A DNA stretch of 64,000 nt from NCBI GenBank assembly GCA_020633235.1, contig JACKEA010000004.1, positions 496,001 through 560,000 of the forward strand, given 5' to 3'. The notes beneath the pieces are model-generated. The model saw only the letters and a program-made list of their open reading frames with translations, was not told where the DNA came from and made no database searches. The translations under genes and the position numbers were made by a program. The stretch is from Polyangiaceae bacterium. GTDB lineage: Bacteria > Myxococcota_A > Polyangia > Polyangiales > Polyangiaceae. Below are positions 45,870-55,460 of the stretch, piece by piece. Numbering within the stretch: position 1 is the first letter of the stretch; each line of letters starts with the position of its first letter.

Positions 45870-47063
45870 TCAGCGCGTGTGCTCGGGCGGAGCCGCTGGG
45901 GGGCCCCTTTTGGCTGGATCTTTCGACGCCGTCCGGAAGAGCTGCCAGCCCTTTTCGGTGTCTGCCAAGAGCCAGAGCGAGCCCGTGGAGTCCATGAACG
46001 GCGTGCCGTGGAAGTTCGCGTAGGGGTCGGTGGGTTTGCGTGGGACGAAGCTCTCTACGCGCCACCGGGCGCCGTCCCACTGGAAGACATCCGAACTCGA
46101 GATGAACCAGACGTCGTCCGCGGCGGTTCCCGTCAACCGGTCTGGCTGGAAGTACTCCGGTACCGCGATGAGCGTCCACTTGGAGCCACTAAGCTTCGCT
46201 AGCGACCGATGCGTCTCTTGGCGCGGACCGCCAATGACGCCGAACATGTAAGGATTGATGACAGTCCAGACGGTGCCTTCGGGGTCTGCCCACATGTCCC
46301 AGAAGGGGGAGAGCGACTGAATGCTGGAAGGCAACGTCGTCGGTCCCCAGCGCATTCCGTCGAAGTGGAAGTAGTGATATGCACGCTCGTCGACACCGTC
46401 CCCATACGGTGGAAAGACCATGATCCACATCGAGTCTCTCCGGGGAGCGAAGAGCATTCCCCCGCGCGGGTTGTCAGTTGGCGGAAGAGGGATGCCGAAT
46501 AGCGGGCGCGTGTCCGCGGGCAAGGTGAACCCGGACCGGCTAGCGAGCAGCGTCAGCCCGAGCAACAGGCTGGTATCCGGCGTGCGTGAGTAGGTGGCGC
46601 AGCGCACCGCGCCGTTCGCTTCGAGTCGGGCCACGATGTAGGATTCATCTCTGCCGAAGCCGAGCGCGACTACCCCGTGGTGGGTGCTCCTGAGCCAGTA
46701 TCCGTCTGGCTTCGCCCCCGGACAGAGCTCCGCTTGGTGGACCACCCGCTTTCCGTCGTGGACATAGACCGTCTTGCCCGCAAGCAAGTAGACGACGTTG
46801 CCGGCGCCAGCCATGTCAGTAAAGGCGACGCCCTTGGGCAGCGCGATATGACGAAACGCGCGCGTTGGCCGAAGAGTTGGGTAGGGCAGCGGCTTGGGCA
46901 GCTCGACTTTGGGGGGAGCCGGCTCGCGCGCCGGCGATGACGAAGCCGCTGGCGCCGGAGATGGTCGCGTGGGCGCCGGAGCAGTAACAACGCGCGACTG
47001 GGGGGGGGGAGAACAGTCGGACAGCAGCAGGGCTGCGGCCAGTGCGGGGAGCAAGGACCGCAT
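45870..47063 (-). CDS. Lipoprotein with propeller-like repeats
   Basis: A 397-aa predicted lipoprotein (signal LLPALAAALLLSDC) with a Pro/Ala/Ser linker, then blocks such as LTGTAADDVWFISSSDVFQW and MWADPEGTVWTVINP. These resemble the AxDDVW repeats of bacterial beta-propellers. Function unknown; surface exposure is likely. Start ATG 47063 gives the lipobox. It is divergent from the large protease gene with an A-tract between them. Confidence 0.72.
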   Translation of the reverse strand: MRSLLPALAAALLLSDCSPPPQSRVVTAPAPTRPSPAPAASSSPAREPAPPKVELPKPLPYPTLRPTRAFRHIALPKGVAFTDMAGAGNVVYLLAGKTVYVHDGKRVVHQAELCPGAKPDGYWLRSTHHGVVALGFGRDESYIVARLEANGAVRCATYSRTPDTSLLLGLTLLASRSGFTLPADTRPLFGIPLPPTDNPRGGMLFAPRRDSMWIMVFPPYGDGVDERAYHYFHFDGMRWGPTTLPSSIQSLSPFWDMWADPEGTVWTVINPYMFGVIGGPRQETHRSLAKLSGSKWTLIAVPEYFQPDRLTGTAADDVWFISSSDVFQWDGARWRVESFVPRKPTDPYANFHGTPFMDSTGSLWLLADTEKGWQLFRTASKDPAKRGPPAAPPEHTR

Positions 47064-47115
47064 TTGACAGTGGTCAGTTCTGGCGCTCATCCCGGGCATG
47101 GCCCGCAAGCGTAGC

Positions 47116-47137
47116 TTGACACCAAGAAAAAAAAAAA
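47116..47137 (+). promoter_or_regulatory. TTGACA box followed by an 11-base A-tract
   Basis: TTGACA at 47116-47121 matches the -35 consensus exactly and is followed by eleven A's (47127-47137), very unusual at this GC content. A convincing -10 box is not seen at 17 bp (ATGACC), so the promoter call for the 47153 gene is tentative; DNA bending by the A-tract is an alternative. Confidence 0.4.
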
Positions 47138-47152
47138 GATGACCATGCTCTC

Positions 47153-50100
47153 ATGGGGAATCGTGTCGCTGCTATCGCCTTCGCAACCTTGGGATTGGCA
47201 ATCGCGTCGCTGCCTGCGGCAGGCTGCGGCGGGCAACGCGACGACGTCGTCGCGAAAAAGGGCTCACCGCTGATCGCCGGCACGGTCGTGGACGACGCGG
47301 CATCCGTGGGTGTCGTGTGGCTCGAGTACCTCGACCAGGCGAATTTCGTTTGCTACGTGGGCACAGGCGTCGTCCTCACCAACGACACGATACTGACGGC
47401 CGGACATGTTGCCGATTGGCTGCTGGCCAAGAGCATGTGTGCCAAGGGCGGCTATGTGCCCACCAAGCTCCGCGTGACCATGCCCGATCCAAGCGTTGCC
47501 GGCGGCGAGCAGGTTCGTGTCATCTCCTGCGGGGGGACCACGAAGGAAGGGTGTGGAGCCAGGTTTCATTCCGGCTATCAAACCTCGACCAAAGGGAACA
47601 ATCGAGGCCAGGATGCGGCTGTACTGACCGTGAGCGGCAGCCTGGTCGTGAACGGAGTCAGCTCGTTCTACAGGCGCCCCATCAGCAAAGACAGCATCCC
47701 ACCCTACAACCAGAAGGTCACGTGCTACGGCATGTCGGACAGCGCGCCCGTCGCGCCCTTCACAACCGGTGTGTTGCACAAGGCGGACTTCACGGTTCTC
47801 AAGTACCCGCACGACATCGTCAAAGCCAACATCGATCCGTCCGTGCTTCCACTCTGGGAGACAGACACGATGTTCACCATCAGTCGAGGCGGCGGAGTGA
47901 CACCCACTGGAAACGTGTATGATCCCGGAGGTGGGTTCGCGGCCATCACGGTGCGGGGCGACTCGGGAGGTCCGTGCATCCAACACACCGCGGGAGTTGC
48001 GGGCGACTTGATGGGTATCGACCACGCGGCGCCAGAAGTCGCGGGCGCAGACACTCCCAAGTACGCTGACATCACCGCCGTCCAGGGCTTTCGAAATTGG
48101 CTCCGCTCCGCGCTTGGCGTGCAGGCGGGGCGGGTCTTCGCGGATCTGGACTTGGATGGCAGCGCCGACGATGGTGTCGAGGTGCGAGCGTCGAGCCTCG
48201 ACACTATCGAGGTCGTGGTGTTCTACAACAACGGTGCGACGGAAATCTCGCTGGATACCGGGATTTCGACGAGCCTTGCGCCGTTCGCCGGCTCCTATCT
48301 CGGCGACTTCGATGCGGACGGCGATAGCGACGTAGTTGCGACTATTGGAAGCGCGCTGAGTGCGCTTCCGTTCTACTTCAACGGGGCTGGAGCTAGCTCC
48401 TTCTCCTTCACGACGCCGTCGACGTGGCAGCCCAATGGGCCCTACGCGTTCATGGAGGTGGGGCGCTACGACGAGGACGGTACGGATGACCTAGCGGCGG
48501 TGCGTGCCGATGGAACCGAAGACGTCTTCATTGGCGAGCCAGGCGTGGGCCTCACGGTTCCGGCGCAGTTCGTGCCGCGCGGGTTCAACTGGTGGGGAGC
48601 GGGCGACCAGGAAGCGTTCGCCGCTGGCGAGCCGGGCTTCTTTATTGTCAAACCCGTTCCGGGGGGGGCCGGGGGCGCTGCGGGCAGCGGCGGAGCCGGC
48701 GGAGCCGCCGGCAGCTCGGGAACGGGCGCTGGTGGCGCGGCCGGTGCAGGCGGTGCGTCGGGTGCCGGCGGCACGGCCGGTGCAGGAGATCCCGGCAACA
48801 GTTTCGATTCGGTGGAGGGCCGAGTGTTCCTGCACTCGAACCCGGGCACGGAGTTGGAGGCGTGGGAGCTGAGTCTCTCGAGCCTACAAACGAAACTGCC
48901 GTCTCTGCCGTACAGCTCCGCGCCGGGTGACGGGTTTGGACAGGCGCTGGCGTGGGGCAGCTTTGATGGAGATCCCCAACGTCAGGCCCTCGTAGTCGGC
49001 GCGCCGGGAGTCACGGTGGATGGGCACACCAACGCTGGCTTGATCACAGTTTTCTCTCGGAGCGACACGGCCGCCGCTGGATTCGCGGTGGAAGAGCTCG
49101 ACCGCAAGGTGCTCAAGGGAACCGCGACGACGGACGCGTTCTTTGGTCGCGTGCTCGCAGCTGGGGACTTTGACGGAGACTTCGTCGATGATCTTGCCGT
49201 CGTGGCGGCGGACGGCGTGCTGATCCTCCGCGGGCAGTCTGGCACCGGTTTGACGGCATCGAGCCCACAGACTGAGCTCAGCCTCGCGGACGTGGGGCTG
49301 GTCACGCCTGTCGCAGCGGCAACTTCCGGTGACGTGAACTGCGATGGTTTCGAGGATCTCGTCCTCGGGGCGCCGGATGAGAACGTTGGTGGAGTGCCCG
49401 GTGCCGGTGCGGTCATCGTGCTTTTCGGTAGCGCTGGAGGACTGGATGGCGAGCTTCGGCAGCGAGTCGACGAAAGCGTGGATGACATCCAAACCGAGCC
49501 GAAACCGGCAGAGTTCTTTGGTCAAAGTTTGGCCGCCGGCAACTTCAATGGCGATTCCTTCGCGGGCCGGCCGTGCGTGGACGTGGCGGTGGGCGTCGGC
49601 GAAGGCACCGGGTCGATCTCGAACGGTGCAGTCCACATCCTGTACGGTGGCGCAGATGGGCTGACCGGTATCGGCAGTCAACACCTGGTCCAAGGTGGGG
49701 CCGCTGCCGGCGGAACGAAGATCGCAGACGTGAGCGAGGAGGGCGACGCGTTCGGCGGATTCCTCGCAGTGACCCGAGCCGATGTCGATCGTTTCGATGA
49801 TCTAGTGATTGGCGCTTGGAACGAGAATTCGGCGCAAGGTGCCGCTCATATCCTGCGAGGGAGTGCAGCGGGCGTCACCGCCCAAGGACAGGCGTTCTGG
49901 AGGCAGGGTCAAGGTGGCGTGCCGGGTACGCCTTCTCCGCCGGGTCAGAATCCTCTCTCTCCTGGTAACCGTTTTGGCTGGAGCGTGGGCGGTACCAGCA
50001 ACGGACTGGTAGTGATTGGAGCGTCTTGGCAGACCGTGCAGCAAACGGACCCGGCGGCAACCCTCGAGAACGCGGGTTGGCTCGCCACGCTGCGCGTCGA

Positions 50101-50689
50101 CGATGCCTCGCCGATTGGTGTGAGCGACAGCGTCGTATTCGAGGGAGCCCGCAAGGACGCGTTCTATGGGGCAGTGCTTACCGGCCCACGGCCAGCGTTC
50201 GTTCCGCGAAAGAGCCCTCCGCCTCGCTACAGTGGGTCGCTCATACTCCAGGGGGGTGTGCCGCACGACGTGAGCGATATGGCGTGCGCGCGCGACCGGG
50301 TCGCACCAGTCTTGAGCAACATTGCCGTGGTCCCGGCATGCCTCTGGCCGCCCAACCACAAGCTCGTTTCGTACGAACTTGGCAGCGACATCCAATTTGG
50401 CGTCAGCGACAACTGCGATCCGAGTCCTCAGGTCAAGATCTTCAGCGTGGTCAGCAGCGAGCCGGGCGGGAAAGCATCTTTCACTCTCGGGCTAAATGGC
50501 ATGTGCCTGCGCTCGGAGCGAAACGGGCCTGGTGACCGGCGGTACACGGTGACGCTCGAGGCGACGGATGCTTCGGGGAACACCACACAGCAGACAGCAA
50601 CGATCACCGTGCCGCACAACAAGACCGCGGGATGTGGCGTTCCTCCGCACGGCTTCGTGAAGGACGGAGACCCCTCGTGCATGTTCTGA
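47153..50689 (+). CDS. Large trypsin-like protease with FG-GAP/integrin-like repeats
   Basis: A 1178-aa exported mosaic. Signal peptide with lipobox-like ASLPAAGC. Chymotrypsin-fold protease with LTAGHVADW (about His84), RGQDAAVLTV (about Asp155) and VRGDSGGPC (about Ser270). A first FG-GAP repeat (GDFDADGDSDVVA) lies near residue 386. A low-complexity Gly/Ala linker spans about 503-546. Integrin-alpha-like FG-GAP repeats (AAGDFDGDFVDDLAVV, SGDVNCDGFEDLVLGAP, VTRADVDRFDDLVIGAW) occupy about 550-1000. A C-terminal HYR-like beta-domain (VVPACLWPPNHKLVSYELG) completes it. Such Ca-binding propellers usually mediate adhesion, so a surface-anchored protease/adhesin is plausible. It shares architecture with the 32160-34739 protein. 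Confidence 0.88.
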   Translation: MGNRVAAIAFATLGLAIASLPAAGCGGQRDDVVAKKGSPLIAGTVVDDAASVGVVWLEYLDQANFVCYVGTGVVLTNDTILTAGHVADWLLAKSMCAKGGYVPTKLRVTMPDPSVAGGEQVRVISCGGTTKEGCGARFHSGYQTSTKGNNRGQDAAVLTVSGSLVVNGVSSFYRRPISKDSIPPYNQKVTCYGMSDSAPVAPFTTGVLHKADFTVLKYPHDIVKANIDPSVLPLWETDTMFTISRGGGVTPTGNVYDPGGGFAAITVRGDSGGPCIQHTAGVAGDLMGIDHAAPEVAGADTPKYADITAVQGFRNWLRSALGVQAGRVFADLDLDGSADDGVEVRASSLDTIEVVVFYNNGATEISLDTGISTSLAPFAGSYLGDFDADGDSDVVATIGSALSALPFYFNGAGASSFSFTTPSTWQPNGPYAFMEVGRYDEDGTDDLAAVRADGTEDVFIGEPGVGLTVPAQFVPRGFNWWGAGDQEAFAAGEPGFFIVKPVPGGAGGAAGSGGAGGAAGSSGTGAGGAAGAGGASGAGGTAGAGDPGNSFDSVEGRVFLHSNPGTELEAWELSLSSLQTKLPSLPYSSAPGDGFGQALAWGSFDGDPQRQALVVGAPGVTVDGHTNAGLITVFSRSDTAAAGFAVEELDRKVLKGTATTDAFFGRVLAAGDFDGDFVDDLAVVAADGVLILRGQSGTGLTASSPQTELSLADVGLVTPVAAATSGDVNCDGFEDLVLGAPDENVGGVPGAGAVIVLFGSAGGLDGELRQRVDESVDDIQTEPKPAEFFGQSLAAGNFNGDSFAGRPCVDVAVGVGEGTGSISNGAVHILYGGADGLTGIGSQHLVQGGAAAGGTKIADVSEEGDAFGGFLAVTRADVDRFDDLVIGAWNENSAQGAAHILRGSAAGVTAQGQAFWRQGQGGVPGTPSPPGQNPLSPGNRFGWSVGGTSNGLVVIGASWQTVQQTDPAATLENAGWLATLRVDDASPIGVSDSVVFEGARKDAFYGAVLTGPRPAFVPRKSPPPRYSGSLILQGGVPHDVSDMACARDRVAPVLSNIAVVPACLWPPNHKLVSYELGSDIQFGVSDNCDPSPQVKIFSVVSSEPGGKASFTLGLNGMCLRSERNGPGDRRYTVTLEATDASGNTTQQTATITVPHNKTAGCGVPPHGFVKDGDPSCMF

Positions 50690-50817
50690 TCGGGTAGCGG
50701 GAGATCGCCGAGACCGTCGCGGAACAGCGCTGGTTCACGCCCACTGTCGTTGAACCGTAGACATCTGGTTGGCACAGGATGGAAGCGCAACCGCTCATGG
50801 ATCAGGGGGCGCAGGGC

Positions 50818-50920
50818 GCGACGTGTGGTTCCGCGGCGGACCAACATGAAAGCGATCCGAGCGGGGGACGAGCGGTGGCTGTGGTGATGGACGGCGTGGT
50901 TTCGCGGGAGCTTTGCTGAC
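50818..50920 (-). repeat. Dispersed palindromic repeat, copy G, extended
   Basis: GGTTCCGCGGCGGACCAACA at 50827-50846, preceded by ACGTGT as in copy F, then a divergent GATCCGAGC...GGGGACGAGC block and GATGGACGGCG plus TTTCGCGG shared with F. It lies in the 286-bp gap after the protease gene; the rest of the gap shows nothing recognisable. Confidence 0.7.
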
Positions 50921-50975
50921 AGAACGGCGTGCGATCGACGCCGGGGCGCCCTCGTGCTTGCGTCAGTCGCCTGCC

Positions 50976-53900
50976 ATGACCGAAGCGCGTGCGAAACGTC
51001 CGAGCGCGAGCCCCAGCGTAGCTACGCTGCGTCGCGAGCTCGGCGCGCCGGCGTTTCGGTTGCTCGGGGCCGTGTGCTTGGAGGGCACGCTCGAAGAACG
51101 CGCGCTGTTGGCCTTCGCGGCGGATGCGCCTGCGGTCGAGCGTCAGTCCAAGGTGTTGCTGACGCGAGGCCTCGTCTCGCGGGTGCCGGCGACGGCGTGG
51201 GGCAACGAGCCGGGTCTGCGTGCGACGCCTGCGTGGCGCCAGCTCGTGCTGCGCGACCTTTCGGCGCATGCAGAGCTGGAAGACCTGGTTCGCGACTGCC
51301 ATCAGCTGTTGGAGTCGCGCTCTCAGGCGCCGCTGGAGCTCGCCTTGCAGCGTGGAGCTCTGACGACCTTTCGCAAGCTGCGGAGCGCGCAGCCGGTGCG
51401 CTTGCGCGGCCACTTGCGGACGGACGCCGAGTGGCTCCGGCAAACCCTGTGTCAGCCCTTCGATGGCGCGTGGCTCGAGGCAACCTTCGGCGAAGACGCG
51501 GTCGACATGGCCGAGATCGTGCTCACCGACGCGCTGTGGGCTTTCGCCGATGTCGACGGCTTGGACGAGTGGTTCGCGGCGCGGGTGCGCCAGCTGGACG
51601 ACAGCCCGAGCAAGCAGACGCGGCTGCGAGTCAGTGCGGAGCACCGCGTGCTGCGCGCGAAGTCCGCCGCGCTTCGGAGCGAGCTCTTGCAGCTCTCCCC
51701 GGGGCTGCGCAGTGCGTGCGAGATCTGCTTGGCGTTTCTCGAGGGCGAGCGCGGTCGTGCCCAGGCTCTGTTGGCGCAGGCCTCGACCCGGATCGAGCTC
51801 GAGCTCGGGGCCCTGGCGCCCATCCTGGCGCTCTTGATTGCGGCCGACGGTACGCCCGCGGCCCTGTCGCGCGCGCGTCGCTTGATGGGCAAGGGGCGGC
51901 GTTCCGATCAGAAGGCCGCCGCGCGGGGCTTCAAGGCCTTGGTCGCCCATTTGACCGATCCGCAGAGCCACGCGCGTCGTCTCGATCCCCACCAGATCGG
52001 GAGATCTGGCAGCGCTTGGGAGCTGTTGCTTTCCGGCGTTGCCGTCGAGCTCCACGTTCACGACGAGGTGACGCGTGCTGTCTGGGCGGAGCAGCTCGGT
52101 CGCGCCGCAGCGGAATGGCATGCCGCGGGCTATCTCTTCGTCGCTCAGCAAGGCGCGGCGCTGGCGCAGCGTTTCGATGGCCGCACGGCCACTCGCGCGC
52201 TCCAAGATGTGAACGTGGAGCTGCCCGCGCAGACGCTGTGGTCCGGCCTCGAAGCGAAGCCCGAATGGGAGAAGGCGCTCCTACGCCTCGGGCAGCTCTC
52301 GCGTCAGCTCGAGCACGATGCCGAGCGTCACTTCCGCGTGGCGTGGTTCGTGGACATGACCGACGGTGAGCTTTCACGCCCTGCGCTTCAGGAGTACCGC
52401 TCCGATCAAGGGGCGTGGACCCAGGGGCGACGGCTGAGCTGGGGATCGCTGTACGCCGTACGCGATCAGCTGCCGATCGAAGACGTGCGCGTGCTCGACT
52501 GCAGCACCGAGACGCTCAGCGGCGAACGTGAGCCCACGCCCGAGGCGGTGGAGGCCCTGATCGGACACCCGCGGGTGTACAACGGGGTGCGGCAGCTGCT
52601 CTCCGTCACGGTGCTTCGCGGCCGGGCGCGCGTGGAAGCTCGCGAAGCGGCCGGCCAGATCCGCGTGGTGGTCGAGCCGGCGGGCGCGCGGGCCGGGGTG
52701 AACGTCAGCGTCGAGGCGGAAGACCGACTGCGCGTGTACCGCGTCTCGGACGAGCTGGCGCGCGTGCTGGAAGCGCTTCCCAACGGCGTCGCAATTCCGA
52801 AGAGCCACGAGGCGGAGTTGCTCGAAGTGCTGGGCAAGCTGTCCCTGGCCGTGGACGTGGTGAGCCCGGAGCTCGGCATCGAGCGCGACGTAGAGGCTGA
52901 TTCCACGCCCATCGCGCGCGTCGCGCCGCACGCCGGCGCCTTCTTGGTGCAGTTCGGGGTTCGTCCCTTCGGTACGGAGGGCCGCTTCTTCGTGGCGGGG
53001 CAGGGACGCCGGCGCATCCAGCGCGCAGAGCGCGGGCGGCGCGCGCGCTGTCAGCGCGATCTGCGGCGAGAGCGCCAGAGCGTCGACGAGCTGATCGCCG
53101 CTTGCGCGAGCTTGCCCGCCGTGAGCGACGACTCCCCGAGCGAGCTCGACCCGCCCGACAGCTGGATGCTCGGAGAAGAAGAGCTGCTCGCGCTGTTCAG
53201 CGATCTGGGCAAGACGGAGCTTGTCCACCGCGTCGAGTGGCCCGAGGCGCCCCTGGTGCGGCTGCGTGGCACGGCTAGCTCGCATCAGCTGCAGGGGCAG
53301 CTGCGCTGCATCAAGGGGTGGTACCTGGCGCGCGGCGAGGTGAAGCTGAGTGACGTCGACGCGGTCAGTCTGGAGCAGCTCGCGCGCGCGGCGCCGATCG
53401 GGCTGGGGCGCTTCGTTCGCCTCGAGGCGGGCGAGTACGTCGAAGTGGAAGGCCGGGTGCGTCGTATCCTCGCGGCGCTCCGCGGTGCGGCGCGACCGCG
53501 CGGTACGGGCCTCTCGGTGCATCGGGGTGCGCTCAGCACGCTGTCTCAGCTCGCAGCGCCCGAGAGCGGTTTCGACGTGGACGGGGAGACGACGGCGTGG
53601 CTCGAGCGCGTGCGCAGGCTGCAGCACGCGCAGTTTCCCGTCCCGGCGAACCTGAACGCAGAGCTGCGGGACTATCAGCGCACCGGTTACGAGTGGCTGA
53701 GCCGTTTGGCGGAGCTCGGCCTCGGAGCGTGCCTGGCAGACGACATGGGCCTCGGCAAGACGCTGCAGATCATCGCGCTCCTGCTCGCGCGCCCCGGCCG
53801 GGCGCTGGTGGTGGCGCCGACCTCGGTGTGCCTCAATTGGGCGCGGGAGATCGCGCGCTTTGCGCCGGATCTGCGCGTGCTCGAGTACCTCGGCAAGCGC

Positions 53901-55028
53901 CGGTCTGCAGAGCTCGACGACTTTCTGGGCGCGGGCCCGGGTGTGGTGATCACGAGCTACGCGCTCTTGCAACAAGACGCGCACGAGCTCGCCCAGCCGG
54001 AGTGGGACGCCGTGGTGCTCGACGAAGCACAGTTCATCAAGAATGCGTCGTCGCTGCGCGCCAAGGCCGCCTACGGTCTGAACGCTCGGGTACGCATCGT
54101 CGCTACGGGCACACCGCTCGAAAATCACCTTGGCGACATCTGGAGCTTGTTCCGCTTCCTGAATCCGGGGCTCTTGGGCGACTGGAAGAGCTTCCGCCGC
54201 GAGTTCTTGCGGCCCATCGAGCAAGATCGCGACGAGACCGTGCGCGAGGAGCTTCGCAGGCGGCTCGAGCCCTACGTGCTTCGCCGTGAGAAAACCGCGG
54301 TGGCGGCCGAGCTGCCGGCGCTCACGGAGATCGTCCACGAGGTGCGCTTCTCCGACGACGAGAAGCTCCGCTACGCGCTGCTCCGCAAGCAAATCCACGA
54401 AAAACTGTTCGGCCCCGGGCGGCGCGAGAACAAGCTCGAGGTGCTCGCCGAGATCACGCGTCTGCGTCGCTTCTGCTGTCACCAACGCCTGATCTTTCCT
54501 GACGCGGAACCGGAGTCGGCCAAGGTCACGGCGTTCTTGGACCTGGCCGAGGAGCTCGCGGAAAACCGCCATCGCGCGCTGGTCTTCAGCCAGTACGTCG
54601 ACTTCTTGTCGCTGGTCCGCGAGGAGCTGGACGAACGTCAGATCGGCTACGAGTACCTGGATGGCTCGGTGCCGAAGGCCGAGCGCCAGCGACGCGTCGA
54701 CGCATTTCAAGCCGGGGATCGCCCGCTGTTCCTGATCAGCCTCAAGGCCGGCGGCTTCGGCCTGAACCTGACGGCTGCGGACTACGTGATCCACCTCGAC
54801 CCGTGGTGGAACCCGGCCGTGGAAGCGCAGGCCACGGATCGGGCCCACCGCATCGGCCAAGAGCGCCCCGTCACGGTGTACCGCCTGCTGGTGCGCGACA
54901 GCATCGAGGAGAGCGTCACCGAGCTGCACGCTCGCAAGCGCGAGCTCGCGGCCGCCCTCCTCGATGGCAGCGACCGAGTCGCGGAGCTCGACACCGAGAG
55001 CCTGATCGCGCTGCTCGACCACGGGTGA
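50976..55028 (+). CDS. SNF2-family helicase with very long N-terminal region
   Basis: A 1350-aa Swi2/Snf2 ATPase. The helicase core occupies residues about 890-1350: ADDMGLGKTLQII (Walker A), VLDEAQFIKNASS (DEAQ box), ATGTPLENHLGDIWSLF, then helicase C (ALVFSQYVDFL, SLKAGGFGLNLTAADYV, RAHRIGQERPVTVYRL). The preceding 880 or so residues contain Ala/Leu-rich helical repeats and a basic Arg cluster (GRRRIQRAERGRRARC) and lack a recognised domain. The family remodels protein-DNA or RNA-polymerase complexes. ATG 50976 is chosen because MTEARAKRP starts a natural basic N-terminus. It is not visibly part of a defence cluster. Confidence 0.9.
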   Translation: MTEARAKRPSASPSVATLRRELGAPAFRLLGAVCLEGTLEERALLAFAADAPAVERQSKVLLTRGLVSRVPATAWGNEPGLRATPAWRQLVLRDLSAHAELEDLVRDCHQLLESRSQAPLELALQRGALTTFRKLRSAQPVRLRGHLRTDAEWLRQTLCQPFDGAWLEATFGEDAVDMAEIVLTDALWAFADVDGLDEWFAARVRQLDDSPSKQTRLRVSAEHRVLRAKSAALRSELLQLSPGLRSACEICLAFLEGERGRAQALLAQASTRIELELGALAPILALLIAADGTPAALSRARRLMGKGRRSDQKAAARGFKALVAHLTDPQSHARRLDPHQIGRSGSAWELLLSGVAVELHVHDEVTRAVWAEQLGRAAAEWHAAGYLFVAQQGAALAQRFDGRTATRALQDVNVELPAQTLWSGLEAKPEWEKALLRLGQLSRQLEHDAERHFRVAWFVDMTDGELSRPALQEYRSDQGAWTQGRRLSWGSLYAVRDQLPIEDVRVLDCSTETLSGEREPTPEAVEALIGHPRVYNGVRQLLSVTVLRGRARVEAREAAGQIRVVVEPAGARAGVNVSVEAEDRLRVYRVSDELARVLEALPNGVAIPKSHEAELLEVLGKLSLAVDVVSPELGIERDVEADSTPIARVAPHAGAFLVQFGVRPFGTEGRFFVAGQGRRRIQRAERGRRARCQRDLRRERQSVDELIAACASLPAVSDDSPSELDPPDSWMLGEEELLALFSDLGKTELVHRVEWPEAPLVRLRGTASSHQLQGQLRCIKGWYLARGEVKLSDVDAVSLEQLARAAPIGLGRFVRLEAGEYVEVEGRVRRILAALRGAARPRGTGLSVHRGALSTLSQLAAPESGFDVDGETTAWLERVRRLQHAQFPVPANLNAELRDYQRTGYEWLSRLAELGLGACLADDMGLGKTLQIIALLLARPGRALVVAPTSVCLNWAREIARFAPDLRVLEYLGKRRSAELDDFLGAGPGVVITSYALLQQDAHELAQPEWDAVVLDEAQFIKNASSLRAKAAYGLNARVRIVATGTPLENHLGDIWSLFRFLNPGLLGDWKSFRREFLRPIEQDRDETVREELRRRLEPYVLRREKTAVAAELPALTEIVHEVRFSDDEKLRYALLRKQIHEKLFGPGRRENKLEVLAEITRLRRFCCHQRLIFPDAEPESAKVTAFLDLAEELAENRHRALVFSQYVDFLSLVREELDERQIGYEYLDGSVPKAERQRRVDAFQAGDRPLFLISLKAGGFGLNLTAADYVIHLDPWWNPAVEAQATDRAHRIGQERPVTVYRLLVRDSIEESVTELHARKRELAAALLDGSDRVAELDTESLIALLDHG

Positions 55029-55046
55029 CGGCGTGGGCCAAGCTGA

Positions 55047-55460
55047 TCACCCGCCTTTGCGCACCTCGTGGAGCTTGACCCGAAGTACGCGAGCGTAGTG
55101 GGCGAAGTCGGCATCCGTGCTGAACACGGTGAGCCCACGGCGCACTGCGGTGGCGCAGATGAGAAAGTCCGTGTTCGAGCCTTGAACCCCGCGTGCTCGA
55201 CACATGTTGAAGTAGCTCGCCGCTTCTTCGAAGTCCTCGCTGCCAAGCTCGATGTCCGGAAAGGCGCGCAAGCGATCCCGTAGAGTGCGAAACTGCGCGA
55301 GCGTCTTTACCCCTGACAGCAGCTCCTGGCGGATCGGGCCGATGATTGCGACCCGGCCTTCACGGATGAGCTCGGTTAACTCACGTTCTTCCGCGGTCCC
55401 GCGCGGCTTGTTGCGCCGGAGCGCCAGCGACCAAACAGATGTGTCGACCAGGACGTTCAC
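55047..55460 (-). CDS. vapC: VapC-type PIN-domain toxin
   Basis: A 137-aa PIN-domain ribonuclease, the toxin of a type II VapBC pair. The acidic catalytic residues are in place: NVLVDTSVWSLAL (first Asp), IGPIRQELLSG (Glu) and GSNTDFLICATAVRRGL (Asp), with FSTDADFAHYARVL at the end. It starts with GTG at 55460, overlapping the vapB stop by 4 nt (GTGA), which ties its translation to the antitoxin. VapC toxins typically cleave tRNA or the sarcin-ricin loop; the target here is unknown. Confidence 0.93.
   Translation of the reverse strand: MNVLVDTSVWSLALRRNKPRGTAEERELTELIREGRVAIIGPIRQELLSGVKTLAQFRTLRDRLRAFPDIELGSEDFEEAASYFNMCRARGVQGSNTDFLICATAVRRGLTVFSTDADFAHYARVLRVKLHEVRKGG

Noticed and set aside
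48660..48790. Gly/Ala-rich imperfect repeats resembling a CRISPR or tandem array
   Set aside because: They encode a low-complexity linker in the protease mosaic, with irregular unit lengths and no spacers.
52374..55022. 882-aa reverse open frame opposite the SNF2 helicase gene
   Set aside because: Mirrors the helicase codons; no domain and an unusual amino-acid composition.
55391..55415. CCGCGG-containing stretch resembling the repeat core inside vapC
   Set aside because: It is coding sequence for the conserved PIN domain and lacks the flanking arms.
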